A DNA stretch of 64,000 bases, from contig JBBDWR010000018.1 of assembly GCA_040902745.1 (NCBI GenBank), positions 1-64,000 on the forward strand, read 5' to 3'. Under the pieces are notes generated by a model, which was given only the letters and a program-made list of their open reading frames with translations, was not told where the DNA came from and ran no database searches. Shown one piece after another: positions 16,925 through 26,238 of this stretch. Position 1 is the stretch's first letter. Each line of letters begins with the position of its first letter. Both the position numbers and the translations under genes were made by a program. Source of the stretch: JBBDWR01 sp040902745 (GTDB lineage: Bacteria > Actinomycetota > UBA4738 > HRBIN12).

Positions 16925-19900
16925 ATGAGCGACGGGGATTTCGTCCACCTCCACGTCCACACGGAGTACTCGCTGCTCGATGGCGCGTCCCGGATCGATG
17001 ACCTGTTCGCCAACGCGGAGCGGCTCGGGATGCCCGCACTGGCGATGACCGACCACGGCTCGATGTTCGGCGCGTTGGAGTTCTACGCCGCGGGCAGAGC
17101 ACGAGGGATCACCCCGATCCTTGGCGTCGAGGCATACGTGGCCCCCGGTTCGCGGTTCGATCGCAATCCCGGCGAGGACGAGCAGAAGTACCACCACCTC
17201 ACGTTGCTGGCGCGGGATGAGACCGGCTATCGCAACCTGCTCAAGCTCGTGAGCTACGCACATCTCGAAGGCTTCTACCACCGGCCCCGGGTCGACAAGC
17301 AGTTGATGGCCGAACACCACGAGGGCGTGATCGCCCTGTCCGGATGCCTGTCTTCGGAGGTCGGCGTCGCCCTCAAGACCGGGCAGGACGCCAAGGCGAG
17401 AAAGGTGGCGGGGGAGTACCTCGACATCTTCGGCCGCGACTCGTACTTCATCGAGGTGCAGGACCACGGGATCCCCGATCAGCGCCGGATCCTGCCCAAG
17501 CAGTTCCAGCTCGCAGAGGCTCTCGGCGTGCGCCCGGTGGCGGCCAACGACCTGCATTACACCCACCGCGAAGACGCCAAGCCGCACGATGTGCTGCTGT
17601 GCATCCAGCAGCAGAAGGTCCAGACGGACCTGCAACGGCTGAAGTTCGATTCGGAGGACTTCTACCTCAAGAGCGCCGACGAGATGCGGATGGTCTTCGC
17701 CGACCATCCGGAGGCGATCGAGTCGAGCCTGCTGATCGCCGAGTCGGTGCAGCAGATCCCCGAGCTCGAGAAGGCGCTCGTGCAAGGGGAGATCACCTAC
17801 CACCTCCCTCGGTTCGAGACCCCCGGCGGGATCGGGCTGGAGAGTCACCTCCGCCAGTTGGTCGACGCGGGCGCGATCCAGCGCTACGGCGACGTGAACC
17901 CCGAGATCCGAAAGCGGATCGACACCGAACTCGACGTGATCTGCAACATGGGGTTCGCCGGCTACTTCCTGATCGTGTGGGACCTGATCCGCTTCGCCCG
18001 AGAGCGCGGTATCCGCGTCGGTCCCGGCCGCGGATCGGCAGCAGGGTCGGTCGTGTCTTATGCCCTGCGGATCACCGATCTCGATCCCCTGCGATACGGA
18101 CTGCTGTTCGAGCGGTTCCTCAACCCCGAACGGATCCAGATGCCGGACATCGACATGGACTTCGACGAGCGACGGCGTGATGAGGTGATCAGATACGTGG
18201 CCGACAGCTACGGCCACGATCACGTCGCGCAGATCATCACGTTCCAGACGATCAAGGGGAAGCAAGGCATCCGCGACGCCTCGCGCGTGCTCGGGTACCC
18301 GGCGGCCGTGGGCGACCGGTTGTGCAAGATGTACCCCCCCTCGGTCATGGGTCGCGACTACCCGATCGAGAAGGCGCTCGAGCTCTCACCCGAGCTCAAG
18401 GACGCCTACCAGAAGGAACCCGAGTCAAAGGACATCGTCGAGACCGCTCGCGCGCTCGAAGGACTGCGACGGGAGGACTCCGTGCATGCGGCGGGAGTGG
18501 TGATCGGCGACGCCCCGCTCGTGAACTACCTTCCGCTCAAGCTGGCGAAGGATTCGCGCGACGACAGCAAGCGGATCGTCACGCAGTTCGACATGCATGG
18601 AGTGGAGAAGCTCGGCCTGCTCAAGATGGACTTCCTCGGTCTGCGCAACCTGTCGGTGATCGACGACACCGTGCGAACGTTGCAGGCGCGAGGGGTGGAC
18701 ATCGATATCGACCACGTGTCCCTCGACGATCAGGAAACGTACGCGATGTTATGTCGCGCCGACACGACGGGCGTGTTCCAGATGGAGTCCGCGGGAATGC
18801 GGGCGCTTATCAAGGCGCTGGCACCGGACCGCTTCGAGGACCTGATGGCCCTGGTCGCGCTGTACAGGCCGGGCCCGTTGAACATGGGCATGCACAACGA
18901 ATACGCGGAGCGCAAGCACGAACGGCGCAAGGTGACCTATCCGCACGAAGACCTGGAGGAGATCCTCGGCTCGACCTACGGCGTCTTGGTCTACCAGGAG
19001 CAGGTGATGCAGATCGCGGTGCGGGTCGCCGGGTACTCGATGGGTGGCGCGGACTCACTTCGCAAGGCGATCGGCAAGAAGAAGCCGGCGGAACTCGCCA
19101 AGCACAAGGAACGGTTCCTCTCGGGTGGCACGGACCGGGGCTATGAGCCCAAGCTGCTGCACGAGTTGTGGGCGATGATCGAACCCTTCGCCGACTACGG
19201 TTTCAATGCGTCGCACGCATGCTGCTATGGCTACGTCGCCTACCAGACGGCCTACCTCAAGGCGCACTATCCGGTCGAGTACATGTCGGCGATCCTCACG
19301 AGCGTCAAGGACGACAAGGACAAGAAACCCTTCTACCTGAACGCCTGCCGGCTGATGGAGATCGAGGTGCTTCCGCCGGACGTGAACACCTCGGAGATGG
19401 ACTTCGCTCCGGCCCCAGACGAACAGGAGGCCGTTCGCTACGGCCTGTCGGGCGTGCGTAACGTCGGCCAGGGCGTCGTGGAGCAGATCCTGGCGGCACG
19501 TCGCGAGAAGGGGGGGTTCGAGTCCTTTTCGGACTTCTGTCGCAAGGTCGACCCCGGAGCACTGTCCAAACGTGTGCTCGAGAGCTTGATCCAGGCCGGA
19601 GCATTCGATTCCCTCGACTACAAGCGCAAGGCGCTGCTGGAGAACCAGGACAAGGTTTCCGCCCCGATCGCAGCGGAGCGCAAGGCAGAGGCTGCCGGGC
19701 AGTTCTCGCTCTTCGGCGGCGAGGACGGCGCTGCCCAACAGATCGACGAGTCGGTGCTCGATGGGGACGAGTTCGCCAAGGATCAGTTGCTGCGGTTCGA
19801 GAAGGAGATGCTCGGTCAGTTCGTGACGGATCACCCGTTGCTCGGGATCCGCGATCAACTGTCGGGGCAATGTGATCACGAGATCACCGAACTCGGCGCT

Positions 19901-20443
19901 TTGGGCGACGGCGACATGGTGACGGTGGGGGGCATCATCGGCGCCGTACGGCGTCGCTACACGAAGCGTGGCGAGCCGTACGCGCAGTTCCGACTGGAGG
20001 ATCTGGCGGGTGGGGTCGAGGTGATCGCCTTCCCCGGTGTGTACGAGGCGGTACCCGACCTGATCCGCGTGGATCGGATCGTTCTCGTGAAGGGACGGAT
20101 CGACCTGCGCGGGCGCGAGCTGCAGATCCGAGGGGTCGCGGTGTTCGAGCCCGAGCTAGACGGGGTGCAGACTCCCGCGATCGCGGGAGAACTCGTCGTC
20201 GACCTCCCCGCCCGCTCGTGTACGAACGCGGTGATAGGCAAGGTCAAAGGGTTGTTGGATGACGCCCCTGGACGCACGCCGGTGCGTGTTCGCTTCATCA
20301 GCTCGCAGGGTGTGACCCCACTCAAGATCGGCAGCTTCCAGGTCGACCCGCACGCCGGACTGTTGTCGGAGTTGCGTGGTCTGCTCGGTTCGGAAGCTGT
20401 GCATCTGCAGACGCCGGGAGGCTCGTCCGGCGCCGCCGCCTGA
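16925..20443 (+). CDS. dnaE: DNA polymerase III alpha subunit
   Basis: The replicative DNA polymerase, 1172 residues from the ATG at 16925. An intact PHP domain opens the protein (HLHVHTEYSLLDG, MTDHG); the polymerase catalytic pair is in PDIDMDFD (about residue 406); helix-hairpin-helix and OB-fold (about 995-1080) regions follow. PHP metal residues look complete, which in Mycobacterium DnaE1 and Thermus DnaE supplies 3'-5' proofreading. I chose the ATG just before homology starts; an upstream in-frame Met lies inside the dyad region. Only a poor ribosome-binding site is visible. Confidence 0.97.
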   Translation: MSDGDFVHLHVHTEYSLLDGASRIDDLFANAERLGMPALAMTDHGSMFGALEFYAAGRARGITPILGVEAYVAPGSRFDRNPGEDEQKYHHLTLLARDETGYRNLLKLVSYAHLEGFYHRPRVDKQLMAEHHEGVIALSGCLSSEVGVALKTGQDAKARKVAGEYLDIFGRDSYFIEVQDHGIPDQRRILPKQFQLAEALGVRPVAANDLHYTHREDAKPHDVLLCIQQQKVQTDLQRLKFDSEDFYLKSADEMRMVFADHPEAIESSLLIAESVQQIPELEKALVQGEITYHLPRFETPGGIGLESHLRQLVDAGAIQRYGDVNPEIRKRIDTELDVICNMGFAGYFLIVWDLIRFARERGIRVGPGRGSAAGSVVSYALRITDLDPLRYGLLFERFLNPERIQMPDIDMDFDERRRDEVIRYVADSYGHDHVAQIITFQTIKGKQGIRDASRVLGYPAAVGDRLCKMYPPSVMGRDYPIEKALELSPELKDAYQKEPESKDIVETARALEGLRREDSVHAAGVVIGDAPLVNYLPLKLAKDSRDDSKRIVTQFDMHGVEKLGLLKMDFLGLRNLSVIDDTVRTLQARGVDIDIDHVSLDDQETYAMLCRADTTGVFQMESAGMRALIKALAPDRFEDLMALVALYRPGPLNMGMHNEYAERKHERRKVTYPHEDLEEILGSTYGVLVYQEQVMQIAVRVAGYSMGGADSLRKAIGKKKPAELAKHKERFLSGGTDRGYEPKLLHELWAMIEPFADYGFNASHACCYGYVAYQTAYLKAHYPVEYMSAILTSVKDDKDKKPFYLNACRLMEIEVLPPDVNTSEMDFAPAPDEQEAVRYGLSGVRNVGQGVVEQILAARREKGGFESFSDFCRKVDPGALSKRVLESLIQAGAFDSLDYKRKALLENQDKVSAPIAAERKAEAAGQFSLFGGEDGAAQQIDESVLDGDEFAKDQLLRFEKEMLGQFVTDHPLLGIRDQLSGQCDHEITELGALGDGDMVTVGGIIGAVRRRYTKRGEPYAQFRLEDLAGGVEVIAFPGVYEAVPDLIRVDRIVLVKGRIDLRGRELQIRGVAVFEPELDGVQTPAIAGELVVDLPARSCTNAVIGKVKGLLDDAPGRTPVRVRFISSQGVTPLKIGSFQVDPHAGLLSELRGLLGSEAVHLQTPGGSSGAAA

Positions 20444-20469
20444 GACGGCCGAGCGGTAGGCTGCTCGAC

Positions 20470-21189
20470 ATGGGCTTCGCGGTACTGCCGGCGATCGACG
20501 TTGCCTCGGGCAGGCTCGCCCGGTTCACGCCGAGGGGCCCGATCCCCGTCACGGCGCATGACGGCGACCCGTTGGGCGCTGCCCAACGATACGTGGAGGC
20601 CGGCGCGAGCTGGCTCCATGTCGTCGACATGGATCTCGCGTTCGAAGGGATCGCTCGCAATGTCGATGTCGTCCGACAGATCGTCGCGCTCGGCGTGCGG
20701 GTGCAGGCGAGCGGCGGCGTGGTCACCGAGGCCGACGTCGAACGGCTGCTCGAGGCGGGCGCCGCGCGCGTCGTCCTGAGCTCCGGCGCCCTGGGTGACC
20801 GACCCCTGGTCGCCCGGGTGGTCGACGGATTCCGCGACCGGATCGCGGTGGGCGTCGAGGTCGAGGACGAACGCATCACCCCCCGTGGCGGGAACGCCGA
20901 GGCTCTCCCGCTCGATGTCACGCTCGCCTTCCTGGCCGGAGTCGGCGCGATGCGGTTCGTCGTGACCAGCGTCGGCCGGGTCGGCACGTTGGGCGGCCCC
21001 GACCTCGCGGGTCTGATCCGGGTGGTCGACGCAACGGGGTGCGCGGTGATCGCCTCCGGAGGGATCTCGACGCTGGAGCACCTGCAGGCGCTCGTCGACA
21101 CGCCGGGGGTGGAGGCCGCGGTGGTGGGGCGGGCCGCGCTCGAGGGTGGCATCGACGTTCCTTCGGCTTTGGCGATGTCGAGTCGGTAG
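20470..21189 (+). CDS. HisA/PriA-family (beta-alpha)8 isomerase homologue with altered catalytic residues
   Basis: A 239-residue TIM barrel of the HisA family. HisA isomerises ProFAR in histidine synthesis; PriA of Actinomycetota also does the TrpF step. The first catalytic aspartate is present (LPAIDV, residue 10), with the GG phosphate loop (SGGV) and ASGGIS near the end. However, GLDV of the family reads GVEV and the TDxxxDGT segment reads TSVGRVGT, so both later acids (Asp130 and Asp175 of mycobacterial PriA) seem replaced by Glu and Val. A trpF function would suit the neighbouring trpCBA, but activity is in doubt. TAGGCT at 20457-20462 lies 7 nt before the ATG (leaderless pattern). Confidence 0.75.
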   Translation: MGFAVLPAIDVASGRLARFTPRGPIPVTAHDGDPLGAAQRYVEAGASWLHVVDMDLAFEGIARNVDVVRQIVALGVRVQASGGVVTEADVERLLEAGAARVVLSSGALGDRPLVARVVDGFRDRIAVGVEVEDERITPRGGNAEALPLDVTLAFLAGVGAMRFVVTSVGRVGTLGGPDLAGLIRVVDATGCAVIASGGISTLEHLQALVDTPGVEAAVVGRAALEGGIDVPSALAMSSR

Positions 21190-21262
21190 TCGGCGCCGGG
21201 CCCCCGTTGGTACGGGTTCCGACCTGGGTGTGCGCGGGGCCGCTGCTACGATGCCTGCTCCC

Positions 21263-22057
21263 ATGGGCTTCCTCTCCGACCTCGTGGCGGACCTGCGCCG
21301 AGACCTCGAGATGCACCCGCTCGACGATTCGGCACTCATGGCCCGCGTGGTGTCCTCTCCGCCTCCGAGAGACTTCGTGGGGGTCCTTCGCGCGGCGCAG
21401 ATCCCGGCGGTGATCGCGGAGATCAAACGAGCTTCGCCCTCGGCGGGACCGATCGCGCAGACCGATGCGGGGCGGCAGGCGGAGCTGTATGCAGCCGCCG
21501 GTGCCTCGGCCGTCTCGGTGCTGACCGAACGAACCCATTTCGGCGGGGCGCTCGCAGACCTCCGCGCAGCGCGCCTCTCGGTAAGCGTTCCGGTGCTGCG
21601 CAAAGACTTCCTCGTGCACCCGTCCCAGTTGATCGAATCCCGTGCCGAGGGAGCGGACGCGGTGCTCCTGATCGCTGCCTGCCTCACCGAAGCCGAGCTC
21701 CGCTCCTCGATGTCGATCGCCGCGGACCTCGGACTCGGCACCCTCGTCGAGACCCACACCCAGGCGGATCTCGACAAAGCGATCGCGGTGGATGCTCCGG
21801 TGATCGGCGTGAACGCGCGAGATCTGGAGAGCCTCGACGTAGATGTCGATCGGGCGCTGGAGCAGCTGCGGCGCATCCCCGACGATCGGGTGGCAGTGAT
21901 GGAGTCGGGGATCTCAGACCCGGCGCACGTTCGCACGGCGGTACGAGCAGGGGCGGCCGCGGTGCTCGTGGGAGAGGCGCTCATGCGGTCACCGGATCCC
22001 GGAGCCACGCTGCGGGCCCTTCGGGACGCAGGGAGCGACAAGGAGGAGGCGGTATGA
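21263..22057 (+). CDS. trpC: Indole-3-glycerol phosphate synthase
   Basis: A 264-residue TIM-barrel enzyme forming indole-3-glycerol phosphate from CdRP. Conserved pieces include AEIKRASPSAG (about residue 53), LTERTHFGG, VLRKDFLV, and GVNARDLESL with GESGIS-like MESGIS near the end. I chose the ATG at 21263: the alternative at 21251 overlaps a -10-like TACGAT (21247-21252) and is probably untranslated. The gene overlaps trpB by 4 bp, so trpC-trpB-trpA form one operon. No trpE, trpG, trpD or separate trpF is in the window. Confidence 0.95.
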   Translation: MGFLSDLVADLRRDLEMHPLDDSALMARVVSSPPPRDFVGVLRAAQIPAVIAEIKRASPSAGPIAQTDAGRQAELYAAAGASAVSVLTERTHFGGALADLRAARLSVSVPVLRKDFLVHPSQLIESRAEGADAVLLIAACLTEAELRSSMSIAADLGLGTLVETHTQADLDKAIAVDAPVIGVNARDLESLDVDVDRALEQLRRIPDDRVAVMESGISDPAHVRTAVRAGAAAVLVGEALMRSPDPGATLRALRDAGSDKEEAV

Positions 22058-23265
22058 GCGCTACCTCGAAGCAGGTGCCCTCGAGGGGGCCGGATGCGCG
22101 GGGCAGGTTCGGCGCGTTCGGGGGCAGGTACGTGCCGGAGGTGCTGATCCCGGCGCTCGAGGAACTCGCGGCCGCGTGGCAAGAGTTGCGCGAGGACCCC
22201 GGCTTTCGCGGTGAGCTCGACGCGCTTCTGCGCGATTACGTCGGTCGCCCCACACCGCTGACGTTCGCCCGTCGGTTGTCCGAGGAGACCGGCTACGAGA
22301 TCTTCCTCAAGCGCGAAGATCTCGCACACACGGGCGCGCACAAGATCAACAACACGATCGGGCAGGTCCTGCTGGCCAAGCGGCTCGGAAAGTCCCGCGT
22401 GATCGCGGAGACCGGCGCCGGTCAACACGGCGTCGCCACAGCAACCGCCGCCGCCCTCTTCGGCCTGCCCTGCGTGGTGTACATGGGCGAGGAGGACACC
22501 CATCGGCAGGCGCCCAACGTCGAACGGATGCAGTTGCTCGGTGCGGAGGTGGTGCCCGTGATGGCGGGGCAGCGGACCCTCAAGGAGGCGATCAATGAAG
22601 CGATGCGTGACTGGGCCTCCACCGTGCAGCACACCCACTACGTGTTCGGCACCGCAGCGGGACCCCACCCGTTCCCCGGTCTCGTACGCGACCTGCAGCG
22701 CGTGATCGGCGACGAGGCTCGCTCGCAACTGCGCGACGGCCGGGGGAGCGACCCGGATCATGTGGTGGCATGTGTCGGCGGGGGCTCCAACGCGATCGGT
22801 ATGTTCACGGCTTTCGTCGGACTGCCGGCAACGACGCTGTGGGGGATCGAAGCCGGAGGTGTCGGGGAGGCGGTCGGAGAGAATTGCCGCTCTCTCACGA
22901 TGGGGGAGCCGGGGATCTTGCACGGCGCGCTGTCGTACCTGCTGCAGGACGCCGACGGCCAGGTCGCTCTCACCCATTCGATCTCGGCCGGTCTGGATTA
23001 CCCGGGCGTCGGCCCCGAACACAGCTACCTCAAGAACGAAGGCCTCGCGCGCTACGCGAGCGCCACGGACGCGCAGGCGCTGGAAGGGTTCCAGGCTCTG
23101 GCGCGGACCGAGGGGATCCTCCCAGCCCTCGAGCCGGCACACGCGATCGGCTGGCTGCTGACCCGCCCGCTGCCGGAGGGCGAGTCCGTGGCGCTGTGTC
23201 TGTCCGGTCGCGGGGACAAGGACCTCGACAACGTGCGCAAGGCGCTCGCCAGGACCGGGTCTTGA
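22054..23265 (+). CDS. trpB: Tryptophan synthase beta chain
   Basis: A 403-residue PLP enzyme joining indole to serine. The PLP lysine is in HTGAHKINN (about residue 95), the glutamate region follows in AETGAGQHG, and the phosphate-binding GGGSNA is near residue 245. Sequence begins like TrpB1-type proteins (GRFGAFGGRYVPE), which pair with TrpA. The start overlaps trpC (ATGA) and the stop overlaps the trpA start by 1 bp (TGATG), typical of translational coupling. Confidence 0.97.
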   Translation: MSATSKQVPSRGPDARGRFGAFGGRYVPEVLIPALEELAAAWQELREDPGFRGELDALLRDYVGRPTPLTFARRLSEETGYEIFLKREDLAHTGAHKINNTIGQVLLAKRLGKSRVIAETGAGQHGVATATAAALFGLPCVVYMGEEDTHRQAPNVERMQLLGAEVVPVMAGQRTLKEAINEAMRDWASTVQHTHYVFGTAAGPHPFPGLVRDLQRVIGDEARSQLRDGRGSDPDHVVACVGGGSNAIGMFTAFVGLPATTLWGIEAGGVGEAVGENCRSLTMGEPGILHGALSYLLQDADGQVALTHSISAGLDYPGVGPEHSYLKNEGLARYASATDAQALEGFQALARTEGILPALEPAHAIGWLLTRPLPEGESVALCLSGRGDKDLDNVRKALARTGS

Positions 23266-24041
23266 TGGCGAGAGACCTCGAGGCGTCGCTCCGGACTCGT
23301 CGCGAGCGCGGAGGTCGAGCGCTCATCCCGTACGTCACGGGTGGTCTGCCAGGCGTCGATGTGCGGCTGCTGCGCGATCTCGAGGAGGCGGGCGCCGATG
23401 CGATAGAGGTCGGCATCCCCTTCTCCGACCCGGTGATCGACGGCGAAGTGATCCAGGAGGCGTCGCAGCGCGCCCTGGAGGCCGGCACCAACCCACGAGA
23501 CGTGCTCGCCCTCGTGCGCGAGGCCGCGCTGTCGATCCCCGTGGCGGTGATGACCTACGTCAACCCGATCTACCGGATCGGTTTCGCCACGTTCTTACGA
23601 GAAGCCGCCGACGCCGGTATCGCGGGCACGATCGTCCCCGATCTGCCGGTCGACGAAGCAGAGGAGTGGATCGCTTTTTGTTCCAGCGCCGGCGTGCAGC
23701 CAGTGTTTCTGGCCGCCCCCGGGGAGAACGCCTCCCGGTTGAAGATGACCGCCGCGGCGTCTCGCGGGTTCGTCTACTGCGTGTCGTCCTACGGCGTGAC
23801 CGGTGCGCGATCGGATCTCGCGGAGACGGCCGAAGAAGTGGTGGGATCGTTGCGGCCCCTGACCGACCTTCCCTTGCTCGTCGGCGTGGGCATCACCACG
23901 CCTGATCACGCCACCGCCGCCGCGGCGTTCTCGGACGGCGTGATCGTCGGCAGCGCGATCGTCCGGCCGCTGATCGCCGGGGACCGCGACGGCGCGATCG
24001 AGATCACCCGCTCGTTCCGCGCGGCGCTCCCCATGGGCTGA
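23265..24041 (+). CDS. trpA: Tryptophan synthase alpha chain
   Basis: A 258-residue TIM barrel cleaving indole-3-glycerol phosphate to indole. Catalytic Glu is in IEVGIPFSDP and catalytic Asp in the following VIDG (about residues 46-58); the loop-6 segment VSSYGVTGAR and GVGITTPDHA near the end are conserved. The ATG shares its A with the trpB stop codon. The GC-rich 55 bp after it separates it from the convergent phosphoesterase. Confidence 0.96.
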   Translation: MARDLEASLRTRRERGGRALIPYVTGGLPGVDVRLLRDLEEAGADAIEVGIPFSDPVIDGEVIQEASQRALEAGTNPRDVLALVREAALSIPVAVMTYVNPIYRIGFATFLREAADAGIAGTIVPDLPVDEAEEWIAFCSSAGVQPVFLAAPGENASRLKMTAAASRGFVYCVSSYGVTGARSDLAETAEEVVGSLRPLTDLPLLVGVGITTPDHATAAAAFSDGVIVGSAIVRPLIAGDRDGAIEITRSFRAALPMG

Positions 24042-24096
24042 CGTGACCAGAGCGGTTCGCTCCTGCCGATCGAGGGATAGCAGGGCTCGGTTGCCG

Positions 24097-25134
24097 TCAG
24101 GCGACGCAGCGGTCCTGACCGGAGTCGCGGACCCGGTCGGGTTCGATCGAACGGAACTGCCAGGCGTAATCGTCGGAGCCGAGTTCGAGCTGCAGCACTC
24201 CGAACCGACCCTCCACCCGCGCCTGGCTGCCCGGTAGCGGCGGACCGATCTCGTAGAGCTCGTCTCCTCCGGTACCCACGACGAACTGCCGGACCCCGTC
24301 GGGGTCGGGCTTGCCACCGCGGCCGATCGGTCCGAACCGTTCGTAGATTTCGTCGTGACCGCTGAGCACGAGTTCGACCCCCGCATCATCCAGCAGCCGC
24401 CACAGCGACTCCAGACGCCCGTACGGACCGTGGGGGCCTGAGCTGACCCTCGGCTCGTGCCACATCGCGAGCTGACAGGTGGCGTCGCTGTCGTGCAGCT
24501 GATCGCGCAACCAGGTCCACTGCCGGCTCCCCGGCTCACACGAAGGGGATTGGAAGAAGGGATAGGCGCAATTCGCGTTCAGAGCGTAGACCTGCCACCC
24601 GCCGAGGCGGAAAGTGTACCAGCCGTTGCCACGCGCCCCGGTCGGACGATCGCGGAAGTAGTCGAAATACCCATCGGGATCGCCGCTCCAGTACTCGTGG
24701 TTGCCGATCACCGGGTAGGTGATGTCGTAGAAGCGCCCCCAGCTGTCGTCGTACACCTCGCGATACTTCGCGAACGTCCCGTCGTCGTTCTGCAGATCGC
24801 CGAGTCCGAAGACGGCATCCGGATCGATCGACTCGACCAGGTCGGCCGTGCGATGTTGCGCGCACTCCTGGGCGATCCCTCTGCCTGCCCGCAGGTTTGG
24901 ATCCCCCGGATCGCACGCGACGTCCCCGGCTGCCACGACCGTGACGGGCTCAGATGCCTCCGGGCTCGGTTCGGGGGTCGTCGCGGACACCGACGGCCCG
25001 GGGTCGGGCTCTTGCGCCCGGGCATCCTCGGAACTGAAGCCGCGAGAGGTGAGCAGCGCGATCGTGACCGCGACGACGATCACTGTCGCGACCATGACTC
25101 CAACGTGGTGGGGACGGATGCGGGTAGAGGTCAT
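24097..25134 (-). CDS. Exported/membrane-anchored metallophosphoesterase
   Basis: A 345-residue protein with an N-terminal hydrophobic segment (about residues 10-28, signal anchor) and a Pro/Ser/Glu linker before a calcineurin-like phosphoesterase domain. Motifs in order are AAGDVACDP (about 70), GLGDLQND, GNHEYW, MWHEPRVSSG and LSGHDEIYERF. The last motif is normally GHxH; here the second His is Glu, so one metal ligand may be changed. The start at 25134 is the ATG just before the hydrophobic segment; the frame continues upstream into the tRNA remnant but that part is not coding-like. Substrate unknown (phosphomonoester or diester). Confidence 0.85.
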   Translation of the reverse strand: MTSTRIRPHHVGVMVATVIVVAVTIALLTSRGFSSEDARAQEPDPGPSVSATTPEPSPEASEPVTVVAAGDVACDPGDPNLRAGRGIAQECAQHRTADLVESIDPDAVFGLGDLQNDDGTFAKYREVYDDSWGRFYDITYPVIGNHEYWSGDPDGYFDYFRDRPTGARGNGWYTFRLGGWQVYALNANCAYPFFQSPSCEPGSRQWTWLRDQLHDSDATCQLAMWHEPRVSSGPHGPYGRLESLWRLLDDAGVELVLSGHDEIYERFGPIGRGGKPDPDGVRQFVVGTGGDELYEIGPPLPGSQARVEGRFGVLQLELGSDDYAWQFRSIEPDRVRDSGQDRCVA

Positions 25135-25362
25135 TAGGTGTATGGGGGGAGGCTGGTGGACCTGGGAGGGTACCCGAGCATCATCGGCTCCCCTGGGGGC
25201 CGGGCGCATCCGCCCAATGGCTCGACCTCGCCTCACGGTGAGCACGACACGCTCCGTACACTCCTGGGGTGTCGTCGCGAAACACTTGGCCGAGGATCCA
25301 CCGCGGAAAGCCGGTCCGAGGGGTCCGACCTGCGAAGTCCCGAGCAAGACGCAGGCCACTGC

Positions 25363-25421
25363 TGGTGCCGGGAGAGGGGGTCGAACCCTCACGGGCCGAA
25401 GCCCACGGGATTTTGAGTCCC
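25363..25421 (-). repeat. attL: left copy of the 59-bp att repeat (tRNA-Leu 3' fragment)
   Basis: Identical over 59 bp to the 3' part of the tRNA-Leu at 39751-39809, from the CCA end to the anticodon stem. The bases beyond 25421 do not restore the tRNA 5' half, so this is the displaced host 3' end and not a working tRNA. Confidence 0.95.
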
Positions 25422-25581
25422 TCCTCGCACGTGTCGCCCTGTCCGTGGAGATAGCTGGAGTAGGGCTGACCTGCGGTTCTGCTCCTTCGCCCGTCTCAGC
25501 GCGTCCACCGTGTCCGCACGCGTCCGTATGGTTGGGTTGCATTTCAGGTTGCAGCGGCTGCAGGAGGGCGGGCGACAGAGC
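25422..25581. promoter_or_regulatory. Left-end region of the element with tandem GGTTGCA sites
   Basis: No gene is seen between attL and the first element gene. GGTTGCA occurs twice in the same orientation (25535-25541 and 25547-25553, 12 bp apart). A matching pair lies near the right end (39673-39690), so these are candidate integrase arm-type sites. Confidence 0.45.
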
Positions 25582-26238
25582 ATGGGTGGATTCACGAACT
25601 ACGCGCTTGATAGGTACCTCGCACCGGAGGTGTCCAGGTTCACCTCGGCCGAGATTCCAGACACCTCGGACTACGATCCTGAGTCAGCGAGCTGGCTCGC
25701 GAGCCACTTCAGGTACACGGTTCTTCGGGGTCATTTCGCACCACCGGTCGATGCCCTCGCCTTCAACTACCTGAGGCGGGCCGAGGGAGCGTTCAGTGAA
25801 CACGCGAACGCCCGACTCGCGACCCTCGACTTCCTTGCCCGTGATCGGCCGTCGCCGTCGCTATACTCCGCGGCCCTACTGCACTGGGAGTTCTACCTCG
25901 CGCAGGCGTGGCAGGGGTACGAGCTGCTGCGACGGTTGCCGGATGAGACACGGACGACTCCGCTCAAGGTGTTCCGCCCGGGAGATGGCTCGGTCGTTCA
26001 ACGGCTACATGCCCTCTACAACTCGATGAAGCACGTCGAAAACCGAATCACGACCCCGGGTCAGATCCTTGAAGAGGCCACGGTCCCTGTTTGGCTGACG
26101 AACGCCGGACTCAAGAGCACGGACGCGACACTTTCATACGAAGAGACGGGCGAGATCCTCCGCGACTTGGCCAAGTGGGCGAACCTTCTCGTCGACCCCA
26201 CGACCATGGGAGAGAAGGCGAAGCAATACGTTGTGTGA
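25582..26238 (+). CDS. Unknown element-encoded protein, possible lysogeny/defence gene
   Basis: A 218-residue protein I do not recognise. It is largely helical and lacks signal peptide or membrane segments. A central segment reads LHALYNSMKHVENRI, an NxxKH-type motif reminiscent of helical HEPN-like or Abi-type proteins, but the full HEPN RxxxxH signature is not seen. The ATG at 25582 follows AGGAGGGCGG at 25562-25571; a longer frame starts at 25510. It is the only plus-strand gene at the left end, oriented against the structural block, as is common for genes expressed from integrated phages. Confidence 0.6.
   Translation: MGGFTNYALDRYLAPEVSRFTSAEIPDTSDYDPESASWLASHFRYTVLRGHFAPPVDALAFNYLRRAEGAFSEHANARLATLDFLARDRPSPSLYSAALLHWEFYLAQAWQGYELLRRLPDETRTTPLKVFRPGDGSVVQRLHALYNSMKHVENRITTPGQILEEATVPVWLTNAGLKSTDATLSYEETGEILRDLAKWANLLVDPTTMGEKAKQYVV

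Noticed and set aside
19957..23142. Minus-strand open frame of over 1000 codons across dnaE, hisA-like, trpC and trpB
   Set aside because: It is antisense to four well-supported genes; low-complexity Ser/Arg/Thr composition typical of GC-rich shadows.
25363..25450. A second tRNA-Leu
   Set aside because: Only the 3' 59 bp match; the 5' half including the D-arm is missing, so it is an att remnant.
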